A DNA stretch of 64,000 nt from Hemerocallis citrina (Eukaryota > Streptophyta > Magnoliopsida > Asparagales > Asphodelaceae), in contig CM030362.1 of NCBI GenBank assembly GCA_017893485.1, positions 258,916,244 to 258,980,243 on the forward strand, read 5' to 3'. The position numbers were made by a program, and so were the translations under genes. Below, piece by piece: positions 33,008 through 43,508 of this stretch. Under the pieces are notes generated by a model that saw only the letters and a program-made list of their open reading frames with translations, had not been told where the DNA came from and searched no databases. The first letter of the stretch is position 1, and every line of letters begins with the position of its first letter.

Positions 33008-34474
33008 CCCCTTCCCCCTCCTCATTTCTTCGTCTTCACTTCTTTACTCACTCTCTAATTTTGCAAGAGCAGGATTTTACTTGCCATCGGTGATACTTTC
33101 CGGTGATTGTACACTCTTACGCTTCAGGTTGGTATTTCCATTTTAGTAATGTCGCTCACTCAGTCCGAATTCGAGGCTATCTCGTCAGGCCATTCTGCGG
33201 AGGAGTCCGAGTCAGAGACGTCCTCGTCCTGGAGCAAGTATAAGGTGAAAGAGGAGGTCCAGACCGACCCAGGGTCGGATGGTGGTGACGACGTAGTCTT
33301 CGTGGTGTCCCTGTTGAGATCCAGAAGGCCGGGAAAGGAGCCAATGGACAAGGGCGAAGAGGAGGAGGAAGCAGAAGAGGGGGACGGCGAGGGCGAGGAC
33401 GATCAGAAGGAGGGGGCGACGAGGAAGAGGAGGAGCAGGATACCGAGGGTGAAGAGGAAGACGAGGAGGATCAGGATCCCGAGGCCCAGGATGTTGACGA
33501 TGAGGAGGATGATGGCGATGAACGGGAGGTTGCCCGAGAAAGTGCTGGTCAGGGTACGGCGGGAAGGTCGGTTGGGGTCGGAGAAGACCTCCCATCCCTT
33601 CCCCCTTTGTCGACGCTGTCTCCCGAGCGGAAGGCTCGCCCTCGTCGAAAGAAGGTCTTGACCATCCCACACAGCCCTTCCTCACCGGATGGGTATGCAC
33701 CTAGACCGGGTCTTGAGTTTACCCCGGTCTCCTTCAAAAATCCGGGATCGATTCGGATGTATCCCGATGATATCAAGGACATCGAACCAATCCCCCCTGT
33801 GCGGGGCGAGGACACTCGGGTGAAGATTCATTTGGATAACATCCCTTGTATCTTAAAGGCGGACTACCTCCACCTTCTGAAGGCCGCCTACTTCATTCCG
33901 AGGGAGTTCGAAGTCTTTATTCCGAGCCCAGGCATTCGGCCCACAACGGTTCTTGCGCCGGGCTACTGTATGTTTCCCGAGGACGCCTTTCTCTCGGGAC
34001 TGCGGCTGCCACTACATCCTTTCGTTAAGAGGATTTTGAATTGGGCGAAGCTGTGCCCCATGCAGTACGGGCCGAACTCGTGGAAGCATTTAGTCTGCTT
34101 CATCCTAAGGTGCCAAGAGAAGCGGGTGAAGCCGAGGTTGACGTATTTCTGGGCCATCCTAGGAATTAGCACGCTCGGAGATTAGGAGAGGATTTTTTAT
34201 TTCTCGCCGAGGCCGCATAAGAAAATCATGCACGGCCGTCCGGATTCCATCAAGGGGTGGAAAGAGAAGAATTTCGTGGTTCGGAACGAGAGGCCTTAGG
34301 GGATACCCACCCGGTGGAATTTTTTCAAACCAAACCACAAGCCCCCGAAGAAAAGTGACTTGACAGCCAAGGAATGAAAGAAGGTGGAGAAAATAGTCGG
34401 GGGGCACAGTATCGCGTGGCCTCGAATGACCGAGCTACACCTTGCCCGGGCCGGACTGAGCCCTGCTGACCCTA

Positions 34475-34548
34475 GTATGTTTCTTTCCAAATTTTTGCGT
34501 CTTTCAGCCTTCGTGTTGATGTTAGCCTTTTCTCTTTTATTTTTGCAG
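34475..34548 (+). other. Intron 1 of the E2 antisense gene
   Basis: GTATGT donor, T-rich body, TTTTTGCAG acceptor, 74 bp; same position as 15949-16041 in E1. Confidence 0.7.
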
Positions 34549-35039
34549 GGATGACTTCTCAACAGATGGATGAAAGGCGGGCGCTGATTGTCGCCGCTGA
34601 GAAGGTGAGGTCGGAGAAAAGGAAGAAGGCTGAGCAGGAGAGGCTGGCGGCCGAGAAGGCGAAGATGGCGCCCACAGCCGGGGCGTCCTCCAAGGGGGCA
34701 GCCCCGGTAGCAGAGGAGCCCTACCCGGCGAAGAAGGCCAAGAGGCATCACCCACAAGCGTCGAGGGGAGCTCGGGATGCAGGGGGTAGCTCGGGCAAGA
34801 CCTTTGAGGCCCCAGAAAAAAGACTCCCACCACCGAGGCCTTCCACCGAGGAGATGGTGGGTCAGCAGGGGCTGCGACCCTATGCCCCTGACTGGTCGAT
34901 CATGCAGGGGGATAGTCTGCTCGATGGGCCTGTGTCGATTGAATTCGTCACGAAGGCCGCCACCGAACGCGATCGGATGGCGCTGGCAGTGCAGACGGCG
35001 GACCAAGCCTTCATGCGGTGGTCCCAAGCGCACATCTCG

Positions 35040-35114
35040 GTAAGCCAGCTCGGCGCTGCATTTCCATTCTGGTTTTGAACTTGGAATTTTTCTAACCTCT
35101 TTCCCCTCGGACAG
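35040..35114 (+). other. Intron 2 of the E2 antisense gene
   Basis: GTAAGC donor after ATCTCG, CCTCGGACAG acceptor, 75 bp; same position as 16494-16587 in E1. Confidence 0.7.
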
Positions 35115-35781
35115 GCGATGCTTCATGGCCAGCACTTCCAAAAGTGCTTGGAGAAGGAGATTCACATCGAGAGGAGGAACACGGAGAAGTACCTCCGCGA
35201 GCTGAACAAGGTGAATGATGACCTGAAGGAGGCCCAGACTATGGTGAAGCTCCACGAGGCGCAGGTGGCCTCGCTCTCCGACATCCACAAGGCGGACGTG
35301 GATCGTCTCAAGGAGAGGATTGAGGAGGAGGCGGCGAAGGGGCGGAAGGCCCTAAAGAGGATGGAGGCGGCTTCGACGGAGGCTCTGATGATAGCGCAGG
35401 ATGAGGCGTATGAGCAGGCCAAGTTGCATTTAAAGCAGATCTACCCCAAGCAGAGCGTGGACCACCTCTACTACGGATGGCAGGCAAACCTTCCGCCGAC
35501 CCCTGGTGGTGACGAGACGGGGGGCATCCAGGGTGAAAACGAGGTGCCACCCCCCCTCAAGAATAGACTAGTTTCTTTTTGTTTTTATTTTGATCTAAAT
35601 GCCTCTAGCGGACTGGCCACCGCGGCTTTTGTATCAATTTTTTGAAAGAAATGAAATATACTTTTTTGGGCCGAGGCTTCAAGACTTTGCGCTTTTTGTG
35701 ATGTTTGCTCTCGCCTTTTGATAGACGCACGGGACCTGGGTCGCCGCCCCCGTTTCTGCCGGGGTACCTCTGGGTCGAGCG

Positions 35782-36240
35782 ATGGAGGAGGAAGTGGAGG
35801 CAACTTTGGTTTGCCAGCAAAAACAGGCTCGGAACCGAGCGACCACCGTTAATTATTTTCTGACCAAGTCTAGGGAGTTCGGTCTGGAGGTGGCGCGCCT
35901 GAAGAAGGCCATAGCCGACCGGGACTGGTGGGTAATCGAGACGGACTGGTCCCTCTCAGATGCCTCGAGCGGGAGATCGGCTTCAGAGTCCTTCCTTCGC
36001 GAGGCCGTGGTCGAAAAAGAGCTGGAGATTCGCAGGCTGAAGCTAGTGTTAGGCGCGGGCCTGATCGAAGAGGCCAGCAACTCGAGCCCGGGGCGGTCTC
36101 CGACATTTCTGTTGGATGAGGCCCAGCCTGATGACGCAGGAAGCTCGGTGGCAGGGGTATACTCGCCGATCGGTCCAGCCGAGCATCAGAAGAGCCCTGG
36201 AGGAGGCACCGAGTTTGAATTTCAAGCCGAGCACGAGTGA
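35782..36240 (+). pseudogene. E2 second antisense ORF, coiled-coil protein
   Basis: An open 152-codon reading with ATG (MEEEVEATLVCQQKQARNRA), a helical charged middle (FGLEVARLKKAIADRD) and a Ser/Gly-rich acidic tail ending FQAEHE at the TGA at 36238. Place, length of tail and composition match E1 17428-18267, although E2 is shorter at the front. A poly(A)-like A/T tail follows. It may be a separate gene or the last exon of the preceding one. Family unknown. No break is visible in this portion. Confidence 0.5.
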
Positions 36241-36483
36241 GTGAGTTGTTCTTTGTAATTGTACCGACGTTCATTGAGTTGTAAGCAATGAGTAATAATA
36301 ATAACATTCTTTTTCTTTAACCTTGACTGTCTCGGTCACCGGAGGTGGCTACTGTGTCCGTTGCAAAGGGTCGCCACCAAGGCGACTGCGTCATTAATGG
36401 TGATGTTTCGCCTTCCCATGAGCATTAATGACGAAGTTTCGCCTTCCATGGTTTTGCATTCCTAGACATAATAACTGCCCCCC

Positions 36484-36520
36484 TCAAGGGGTTATATAAT
36501 CCCCACTTCCCCCCACTAGT
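36484..36520 (+). promoter_or_regulatory. TATA-like promoter relic in E2
   Basis: CCCCTCAAGGGGTTATATAA followed by TCCCCACTTCCCCCC resembles the TATAAATCCCC promoter at 33001. It has no ORF after it and could be a duplicated relic. Low confidence. Confidence 0.3.
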
Positions 36521-36599
36521 TGGTAAGGAGTGAAAGTCGCTTGACTTGGGTGTCTGCCTGAGGTGGGCGTCTAGAAACAAAATATTCTCCGAACGCTCC

Positions 36600-36975
36600 G
36601 GATCAGCGGCACACCAATCACCCTCGGACTATTCGGGGTTCGGGCCAGCAAAGCCGCGAGACCCCGGGTTATTCGTTGGTGAGTGGTGGGCCGACTGATC
36701 GGTTCGGGGGTTTGGGGAGAGCCGAGGCTCGGTGGCTCTCCTGCCGTCCTCGAACAATTCGGAGTTTCGGGCTTGCAAGAGCAGGAAACCCCGTGTTGTT
36801 CGTGGGTGAAAGGGACGTCGATTGAAAGCAGAGGGTTAGTCCGGGACACAGAGAGCAAAGGGTCGGCGGCTCCCCTGCCGTCCTCGAATAGTTTGGGGTT
36901 TTGGCTTGCAAAAGCCATAAACCCCGAGTTGCTTGCGGGCGAGAGGGCGGTCAACCGAACGACTCGAAGCTCGGG
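36600..36975. repeat. ~134-bp repeats (about 3 copies)
   Basis: CCTGCCGTCCTCGAA occurs near 36740 and 36876, with a more diverged copy near 36610. Each is followed by a GGGTTT/TTCGGG..GCAAAAGC block and CCCCG-GTTGTTCG. Decayed third array of E2. Confidence 0.65.
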
Positions 36976-37029
36976 GCATCTGCCGAAGGTGGACGCTCTA
37001 AACCTTAATATAAAATTTTGCTGAATTGT

Positions 37030-38060
37030 GGCACTAGGCCGTAGCTGGGCGAGGGAAGGGTGCCGAGCCCCCACACCGGGGAGAAAGCCAGTAGCAAGCG
37101 TAGCAGAGGGTCGCCGCCATCAAGGCTGTGGAGCTTTGAAGAAAGCCCCTGCCTTGCTCAAGGTCGACGCCGAGCTCCCGTACTTGTTCTCAGGAAAGAC
37201 GGTGCGGGCGTGGCTGGCAGTAGTCGCCTCGGGCATCTGTTGATGGGCTTGAAGAAGCCCAAACCGAGCGAGGGACAGGTGCCGAGCTCCCACACCGGGG
37301 AGAAAGCCAGTAGCAGGCGTAGCAGAGGGTCGCCGCCGAGCGTCAAGGCCGTGGAGCTTTGAAGAAAGCCCCTGCCTTGCTCGAGGTCGACGACGAGCTC
37401 CCGCACTTATTCTCAGGAAAGACGGTGCGGGCGTGGCTGGCGGTAGTCGCCTCGGGCATCGGTTGATGGGCTTGAAGAAGCCCAAACCGAGCGAGGGACG
37501 GGTGTCGAGCCCCCACACCGGGGAGAAAGCCAGTAGCAGGCATAGCAGAGGGTCGCTGCCTAGCCTCAAGGCCATGGAGCTTTGAAGAAAGCCCCTGCCT
37601 TGCTTGAGGTAGACGCCGAGCTCCCGCACTTGTTCTCAGAAAAGACGGTGCGGGCGTGGCTGGCGGTTGTCGCCTCGTGCATCGGTTGATGGGCTTGAAG
37701 AAGCCCAAACTGAGCGAGGGACGGGTGCCGAGCCCCCACACCGGGGAGAAAGCTAGTAGCAGGCGTAGCAGAGGGTCGTCGCCGAGCGTAAGGGCCGTGG
37801 AGCTTTGAAGAAAGCCCCTGCCTTACTCGAGGTCGATGCCGAGCTCCCGCACTTGTTCTCAGGAAAGACGGTGCGAGCGTGGCTAGCGGTTGTCGCCTCA
37901 TGCATCGGTTGATGGGCTTGAAGAAGCCCAAACCGAGCGAGGGACGGGTGCCGAGCCCCCACACCGGGGAGAAAGTCAGTAGCAAGTGTAGCAGAGGGTC
38001 GCCACCGAGCGTAAAGGCCGTGGAGCTTTGAAGAAAGCCCCTGCCTTGCTCAAGGTCGAC
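37030..38060. repeat. 223-bp tandem array (about 4.7 copies)
   Basis: CACACCGGGG occurs at 37072, 37291, 37514, 37737 and 37960, giving steps of 219, 223, 223 and 223. Units contain GGAGCTTTGAAGAAAGCCCC, CGGTGCGGGCGTGGCTGGC and a GGGCTTGAAGAAGCCC hairpin. Open readings on the minus strand come from the repeat and are not genes. Confidence 0.95.
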
Positions 38061-38068
38061 GCCGATTC

Positions 38069-38485
38069 AGGATCGCGCTGTTATCCGAGTGCCGAGCCCC
38101 AAGCTTGTAAGAGAAGTTTTTCAGGCTCGCGCTGTTATCCGAGCGCCGAGCCCCAATCTTGTGAGAGAAGCTTTTCAGGCTCGCGCTGTTATCCGTGTGC
38201 CGAGCCCCAATCTTGTAGGAGAAGCATTTCAGGCTCGCGCTGTTATCCGAGTGCCGAGACCCAAACTTGTAAGAGAAGCTTTTCAGGCTCGCTCTGTTAT
38301 CCGAGCGCCGAGCCCCTAAGCTTGTAAGAGAAGTTTTTCAGGCTCGCGCTGTTATCCGAGCGCCGAGACCCAAGCTTGTGAGAGAAGTTTTTCAGGCTCG
38401 CGCTGTTATCCGAGCACCGAGCCTCGAGCTTGTAAGAGAAGCTTCTCACGCTCGTGCTGTTATCCGAGTGCCGAGCTCGAGAAGT
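38069..38485. repeat. 54-bp tandem array (8 copies)
   Basis: CGCGCTG (or a variant) starts at 38074, 38128, 38182, 38236, 38290, 38345, 38399 and 38453, 54-55 bp apart. The unit GGCTCGCGCTGTTATCCGAG plus CGCCGAGCCCC and a GTGAGAGAAG piece is homologous to the 55-bp monomers of the 110-bp array at 31.8-32.8 kb. It directly abuts the truncated integrase. Confidence 0.95.
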
Positions 38486-38559
38486 CTTTTATTGAGAACA
38501 AAATATGAAGCCATAAACTTGTTTTAAGAAAGTTGGCATATTTACATCATACGAGATTC

Positions 38560-39390
38560 TTACAAAAAACAAGGCACGACGGTCTTCGCGCCGTACGTCA
38601 GATTGAAGGGGGATTCTCCCGTGGGGATCCTCTTTGTTGTTCGGTGAGCCCAGAGAGCGCTTGGCAACTCGTCGACCCATAGCCCCTTAGAAGAGTTATC
38701 GAGTCGTTTCTTGAGGCCGTCGAGGATTTGGCGGTTCGCGTTCTCGTTTCTTGAGGCCGTCGAGGATTTGACCGTTAGACTGGGGGTGGCAGACTGAGGA
38801 GAAGCGCTGCTGGATCCCGTGATCTTCGCAGAACATGAAGAAATGCTTACCCGCGAATTGAGTCCCATTGTCTGTGATGAGCACCTACGAAATCCCGAAC
38901 CGACAGATGATGTGTTTCCAGAAAAACTGCTGGGTCTGTCGCTCGGTGATCGTTGCGAATGGCTCGGCCTCGATCCACTTAGTGAAGTAGTCGATCGCCA
39001 CAATGAGGAACTTTCGTTGGCCCGTTGCTTTTGGAAATGGGCCCACCAAATCCATTCCCTACATTGCAAAGGGGGTCGGACTGGCTATTGACCGGAGGTT
39101 CGCCTGAGGAGCCCTCTTCACGGGGGAGAACCATTGGCAGGGGCCGCACTTCTTCACTAGGGCGAGGGCGTCTTGCAGCATAGTGGGCCAGTAGTACCCG
39201 TGATTCAATGCCTTCCGCACTAGCGAACAGCTTCCCATGTGACACCTGCCGATCCCCTCGTGTAGCTCCTTAAGGGCGTACTTGGCTTCGTCTGGGGTTA
39301 GGCAGCAGAGGTAGGGTCTGCCATCCATTGTTGTATAGGACCTTTTGAAGAGGGTGGTATTGATGACCGTGAATCTTTCATATCGGACCC
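38560..39390 (-). pseudogene. E2 integrase, truncated at its C terminus
   Basis: H2C2 finger (LHEGIGRCH ... KKCGPC, 39270-39150), GMDLVGPFP after a tryptophan-to-TAG change (39056), and ITDNGTQF near 38880. The catalytic-Glu segment has been rewritten by a 40-bp local duplication (38704-38770), so VENANRQ is split and the frame shifts. Reading ends in FNLTYGAKTVVPCFL at 38560, and the C-terminal DNA-binding domain is missing. The next sequence on the minus strand has an AATAAAAG motif (about 38490) and then the 54-bp array. Confidence 0.85.
38704..38770. repeat. 40-bp local duplication in E2 integrase
   Basis: TCGTTTCTTGAGGCCGTCGA starts at 38704 and again at 38744. The copy replaces the bases that should join NGQ to VENANRQ, and 40 bp shifts the frame. 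It looks like a template-switch event. Confidence 0.85.
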
Positions 39391-40429
39391 TGATCCGCCT
39401 TGCTTTAGCTCGGTCTTCGGGGAGTTCTCCCTTGACTAAGAATTTTTTGATAACGGTGGTCCAGTCGTCGGGAGGGACTCCGTCTTCGACGCACAGAACC
39501 TCCGGGGAGTCTGTACTTGGCTTCAAAAGGACTTCAATCAGGACCGTGCGGTCGAGGCCTTCAAAGGATGAGGAAGCCAACTTTGACAGGGCATCGGCCT
39601 GGGCGTTCAGCTCCCGGGGGATCCTCAGGACAGCCGACTCATTGAAGGACGCTAATAGGCATTGGACCACGGCCAGGTACTTGATCATCCGATCATCACG
39701 GGCCTCGTACTCCCCGGTGATCTAGTTGACCACCAGCTGAGAGTCGCTAAAGGCCCTGATCTGTCTGGCGCCGGCTTGATGAGCCAGGTTGAGCCCGCCG
39801 ATCATAGCTTCTTATTCAGCCTTGTTGTTAGAGGTCGGGAAGTTGAGGCAGAGGCAGTATTGAGGGAGGAAACCATCCGGACCCTGAAGAATGATGCCCG
39901 CACTGCTCCCTGTTTCGCAGGAGGAGCCGTCGATGTAAACTTCCCACGTCTGGTCGGCTACTTTGCTCGCGGGTTGCTCGGAGATGGTGCATTCTGTGAT
40001 GAATTCGGCGAGGGCCTGCCCTTTGATGGCCGTTCTTGGTTGATAGCCGATGTCGTACTGGCTGAGTTCGATCGACCATTTGACTAGTCGACCAGAGCTC
40101 TCGGGTTTGTAGAGCACGGCCTTCAGGGGTTGATCCGTGAGTACCTGGATCGAATGCACCTGAAAGTAAGGACAGAGCTTCCGCGCGGCCACGACCAAAG
40201 GAATACCGGGTCTCGGTGTCGAGCAGGACCTTGCTTACATAGTACAGGAGTTTTCGAACCCCTTCCTCTTCTCAGACGAGGACGACACTGAGCACATTCT
40301 CCAAAGCGGAAAGGTAGAGCCAGAGTGGCTCCCCTGGTTCCGGGTTACTGAGGAGAGGAGGCTTGGCGAGGTACTCCTTCAACTATGCGAAGGCCTCTTA
40401 CTGTTGAGTACCCAAATCGAACCTTCCGG
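39391..40429 (-). pseudogene. E2 RNase H pair
   Basis: The first RNase H (about 40420-40060) has YYVSKVLL-like and VVAARKLCPYFQVHSIQVL text, but with a frame change near 40200. IELSQYDIGYQPRTAIKGQ leads to the second RNase H with YIDGSS (Asp), NNKAE (Glu, followed by a stop where Tyr is usual, at 39812), SDSQLVVN (Asp, then a TAG) and QADALSKLAS (Asp). All four catalytic residues of the second domain are present. Confidence 0.85.
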
Positions 40430-41360
40430 TGCCGCGCAGCACCTTGAAGAACGGAAGGGACTTTTCTCCGGACTTGGAGAGGAAACGGCCGATGGCCGCC
40501 AGTCTCCCCGTTAGCCTTTAGACTTCTTTGACGTCCCTGGGAGGGGCCATGTCTATTATGGCCTGGATTTTCTCGGGGTTTGCCTCGATGCCGCGTTGGC
40601 TGACTACGAACCCTAAGAACTTTCCCGAAGAGACGCCGAAGGCACACTTCGTCGGATTGAGCCTTATGTTGTGGGTTCGAAGGACCCCAAAGGCTTCTTC
40701 CAGGTCGGCGACGTGGTCCTGTCCTTGTTGACTTTTGACGAGCATGTCGTCGACGTATACCTCCATGTTACGTCCTATTTGATCTTTGAAGACTCGGTTG
40801 ACGAGCCTCTGGTAGGTGGCACCGGTGTTCTTCAGTCCGAAGGGCATAACCCGGTAGCAGTACAGTCCCCGGTTCGTGATGAAGGACGTCTTGGCGATGT
40901 CGGAAGGAAACATCTGGATCTGGTTATAGCCTGAGAAAGCATCCATGAAGGATAAGAGCTCAAGGCCTGAGGTGGCATCGATCAGGGCATCGATGCTGGG
41001 GAGAGGGAACGGATCCTTGGGGCATGCCTTGTTGAGATCGGTGAAATCTATGCAGATCCTCCAACTCCTACTCGCCTTCTTGACCACGACGACGTTCGCC
41101 AGCCACTCAGGGTAACTGACCTCTTGTACGAAATGCGTGGACAAGAGCTTGTCCACTTCTGCGTTCACTACCTGTTGTCGCTCCGGAGCGAACTTGCGCC
41201 GCTTTTGGACAACTAGTTTCGACCCGGGGATCACGCTGAGTTTGTGCATGATAAGATCCTCGGAGATACCGGGCATGTCGGAGGGCTTCCAGGCAAAGAG
41301 GTCGACATTTTGGCGAATGCAGGCGATTATGGCGGACTTAAGGTCGGGCACGAGGTAGCA
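40430..41360 (-). pseudogene. E2 reverse transcriptase
   Basis: Nearly complete RT: RRKFAPERQQVV, WRICIDFTDLNKACPKDPFPL, SFMDAFSGYNQI, MPFGLKNTGATYQRL, YVDDM with both catalytic aspartates, and GKFLGFVVSQRGIEANPEK. Reading breaks at 40518 (TAG in the thumb) and continues in another frame at 40647-40345. It is the best preserved enzyme domain of the window. Confidence 0.9.
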
Positions 41361-41888
41361 ACTTATTCGGAAGTGCTCAATGCATCTCCTGTCTCGAACG
41401 AGACGTCTTCTAGTTCGTCCGCCGGCTCTTGCTCGGGCTGGGTCCTCTCGGGCTCTAGCTCGACGGTGTCGAGGGGAAATACCCCGCTTCTGATCGCAGT
41501 CATGTAGCACGAACATGCAGCTTCTTGATTCCCTCGGACAACTCCGACGCCGGTGTTGGTAGGGAATTTCATTTTCTGATGGTAGGCCGAAGGAACCGCC
41601 TGGAGGGAGCAGAGCCCCGGACGGCCGAGGATGGCGTTGTAAGCTGCCTTGACATTCACAACCATGAAATCCATGGACTCGGTCCTTCTGTTCGGGGTCG
41701 CACCTGTCGTGACGTCTAGGGTGATGATCCCCTCTAGTCGTAGGGACGCCGGAGAACCCGTGCAGGGTGTATCTGACCGGCTTTAGTTTCTCACAGGAGA
41801 GCTTCAGGTTCTCGAACACTTCCAGGAACAGAATGTTGACCGAGCTCCCGTTGTCTACGAGGATTCGCCGGACCTCGAAATTCGCCAT
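41361..41888 (-). pseudogene. E2 aspartic protease and linker
   Basis: [14 protein letters not shown] (about 41865-41825) is the active site. A one-base change after LHGFSGVP shifts frame, so the linker (DFMVVNVKAAYNAILGRPGL) is read at 41674-41363 in another frame, and the original frame is regained in RT. The left edge of the nested element (about 41907) cuts off everything upstream. Confidence 0.85.
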
Positions 41889-41906
41889 GCTGAGGCTGAT
41901 GACAAG

Positions 41907-43508
41907 CGATTACTCTACCTTCTTGCATTAAGACACAACCAAGCCCCCGATGTGAAGCATCGCTATAAACATCATACTCAACACCTGCTCTAGGCAAAGC
42001 CAAAATAGGTGCAGTAGTCAGTCTATCTTTCAACTCCTGAAAACTCGCCTCACATTGTTCAGTCCACTTGAAGCTCACATTCTTCTTGGTCAGTCCAGTA
42101 AGCGGTACAGCTATCTGAGCATAACCTTGAATGAATCTCCTGTAGTATCCAGTCCTCCCAAGGAAACTTCTGACCTCTTTCACTGTAGTAGGCCTAGCCC
42201 AATCTCTCACTGCCTCTATCTTCTGAGGGTCAGTTGCCACTCCCTCCTTAGAATAGATGTGACCTAGGAATGCCACTTCAGATTTCCAGAAATCACACTT
42301 GGATAACTTGGCATACAACCTCTGCTCTTCCAGCTTCTGCAAAACTGCTGCCAAATGCTCGGTGTGCTCCGCCTCTGACTTGGAGTACACGAGAATATCG
42401 TCGATAAACACCACGACGAAAAAAACGGCCTCAGAACTCTGTTCATCAAGTCCATGAAGATTGCGGGTGCATTTTTCACTCCGAATGGCATAACTAAGAA
42501 TTCGTAATGCCCATGCCGAGTTCTAAACGCAGTTTTGTGCACATCTTCAGCTTTCACTCGCACTTGGTGATATCCTGATCGAAGATCTATTTTGGAGAAA
42601 ACAGCTGCTCCTAGTAGACGATCGAACAAGTCATCAATTCGAGGAATCGGATACTTATTTTGAACAGTGACCTTATTCAGCTCTCGGTAATCGATGCACA
42701 TTCTCATCGATCCATCCTTCTTTTTTACCAAAAGCACTGTTGCTCCCCAAGGTGACGCACTAGGTTGAATAAAGCCTTTTCCCAACAGTTCCTCAATCTG
42801 CCGTTTCACCTCATCCTGTTCCACTGGAGCCATCCTATACGGTGCCTTAGAGATGGGTGCACTTCCCGGTTGAACAGTGATGCTGAACTCTACATCACGA
42901 TGCGGGGGTAACCCAGGAAAATCTTCCAAGAACACAGTCGGATAGTCCCGAACCACAGGAATCCCTTGCAATTCCACAGGAGTCTCTTCCTTGCGGATAG
43001 TTGCCACCAGCTTAGAACACTTCTGCTTCCCTTGGAAAGTGATTTCAGGTCCACCTGGAGCCTTCACCGTCACTGTCTTGGTCTTACACTCGATGCTTGC
43101 ACTGTACACCGACATCCAATCAATGCCAATGATAACATCGACTCCCAAGATAGTCAGCTCGATCAGATCAATGCCAAAGATTCTATCCCCAATTACAATC
43201 TCGCAATCAGCATAGTACCGATCAGTGGTTAAAGTTTCCCCTGACGGAGTAGCTACTGCTAAGATCTTGCCTGGAAAAATCTTCGGTTCAACTCCCAACA
43301 CTTTAGCAAATCTAGGAGACACAAAAGTATGAGAGGATCCAGTATCGAATAATACAACAGCTTTCTCTCCATTAAGATAGAGTTCGCTTGTTACATAATA
43401 CACACCATTACATAACAGCTTCACAATATGAATGGGAAGAAGAAATGACAAAACCACACTAAACTTCAGCCCTCGTACCAGAGATGACCTGATCCGCTTC
43501 CTCAGCAT
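41907..43508 (-). pseudogene. Tekay-like protease-RT-RNase H (truncated)
   Basis: [12 protein letters not shown] (about 43350) is the protease active site. RT contains [48 protein letters not shown] and, after a frame change in the A-run at 42418-42426, [13 protein letters not shown]. The connection [13 protein letters not shown] and RNase H start [16 protein letters not shown] follow. Reading ends chimerically at about 41907. The pol frame differs from that of gag (overlap 43459-43508), which suggests another frame change at the gag-pol joint. Confidence 0.88.

Larger units (their letters stand above)
33149..35645 (+). pseudogene. E2 antisense gene, PF04195-like protein with coiled coil
   Basis: ATG at 33149 (MSLTQSEFEAISSGHSAEES). 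A Glu/Asp-rich section follows that shifts frame near 33350-33600. The conserved domain from 33607 includes FIPREFEVFIPSPGIRPTTV, LSGLRLPLHPFVKRIL, and MQYGPNSWKHLVCFI, as in E1. Stops occur at 34183 (TAG), 34299 and 34374. The introns are 34475-34548 and 35040-35114. Exon 3 (from 35115) is a long coiled coil (RRNTEKYLRELNKVNDDLKE ...). The correct stop is unclear; reading stays open to 35645. The function is unknown. The shared exon layout with E1 means that the gene was spliced and maintained in the common ancestor. Confidence 0.75.

Noticed and set aside
37120..37985. Overlapping minus-strand ORFs of 130-170 codons
   Set aside because: They are produced by the 223-bp tandem repeat. The frames shift from unit to unit, and no protein domain is visible.
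38028..38327. Plus-strand ORF with an 18-residue repeat (SRCYPSAEP...)
   Set aside because: It exists only because the 54-bp DNA repeat equals 18 codons. Other frames and the minus strand are similarly open, and no start context or homologue is evident.
38069..38485. CRISPR-like regular repeats
   Set aside because: The units are contiguous tandem copies without unique spacers, in a plant retroelement.
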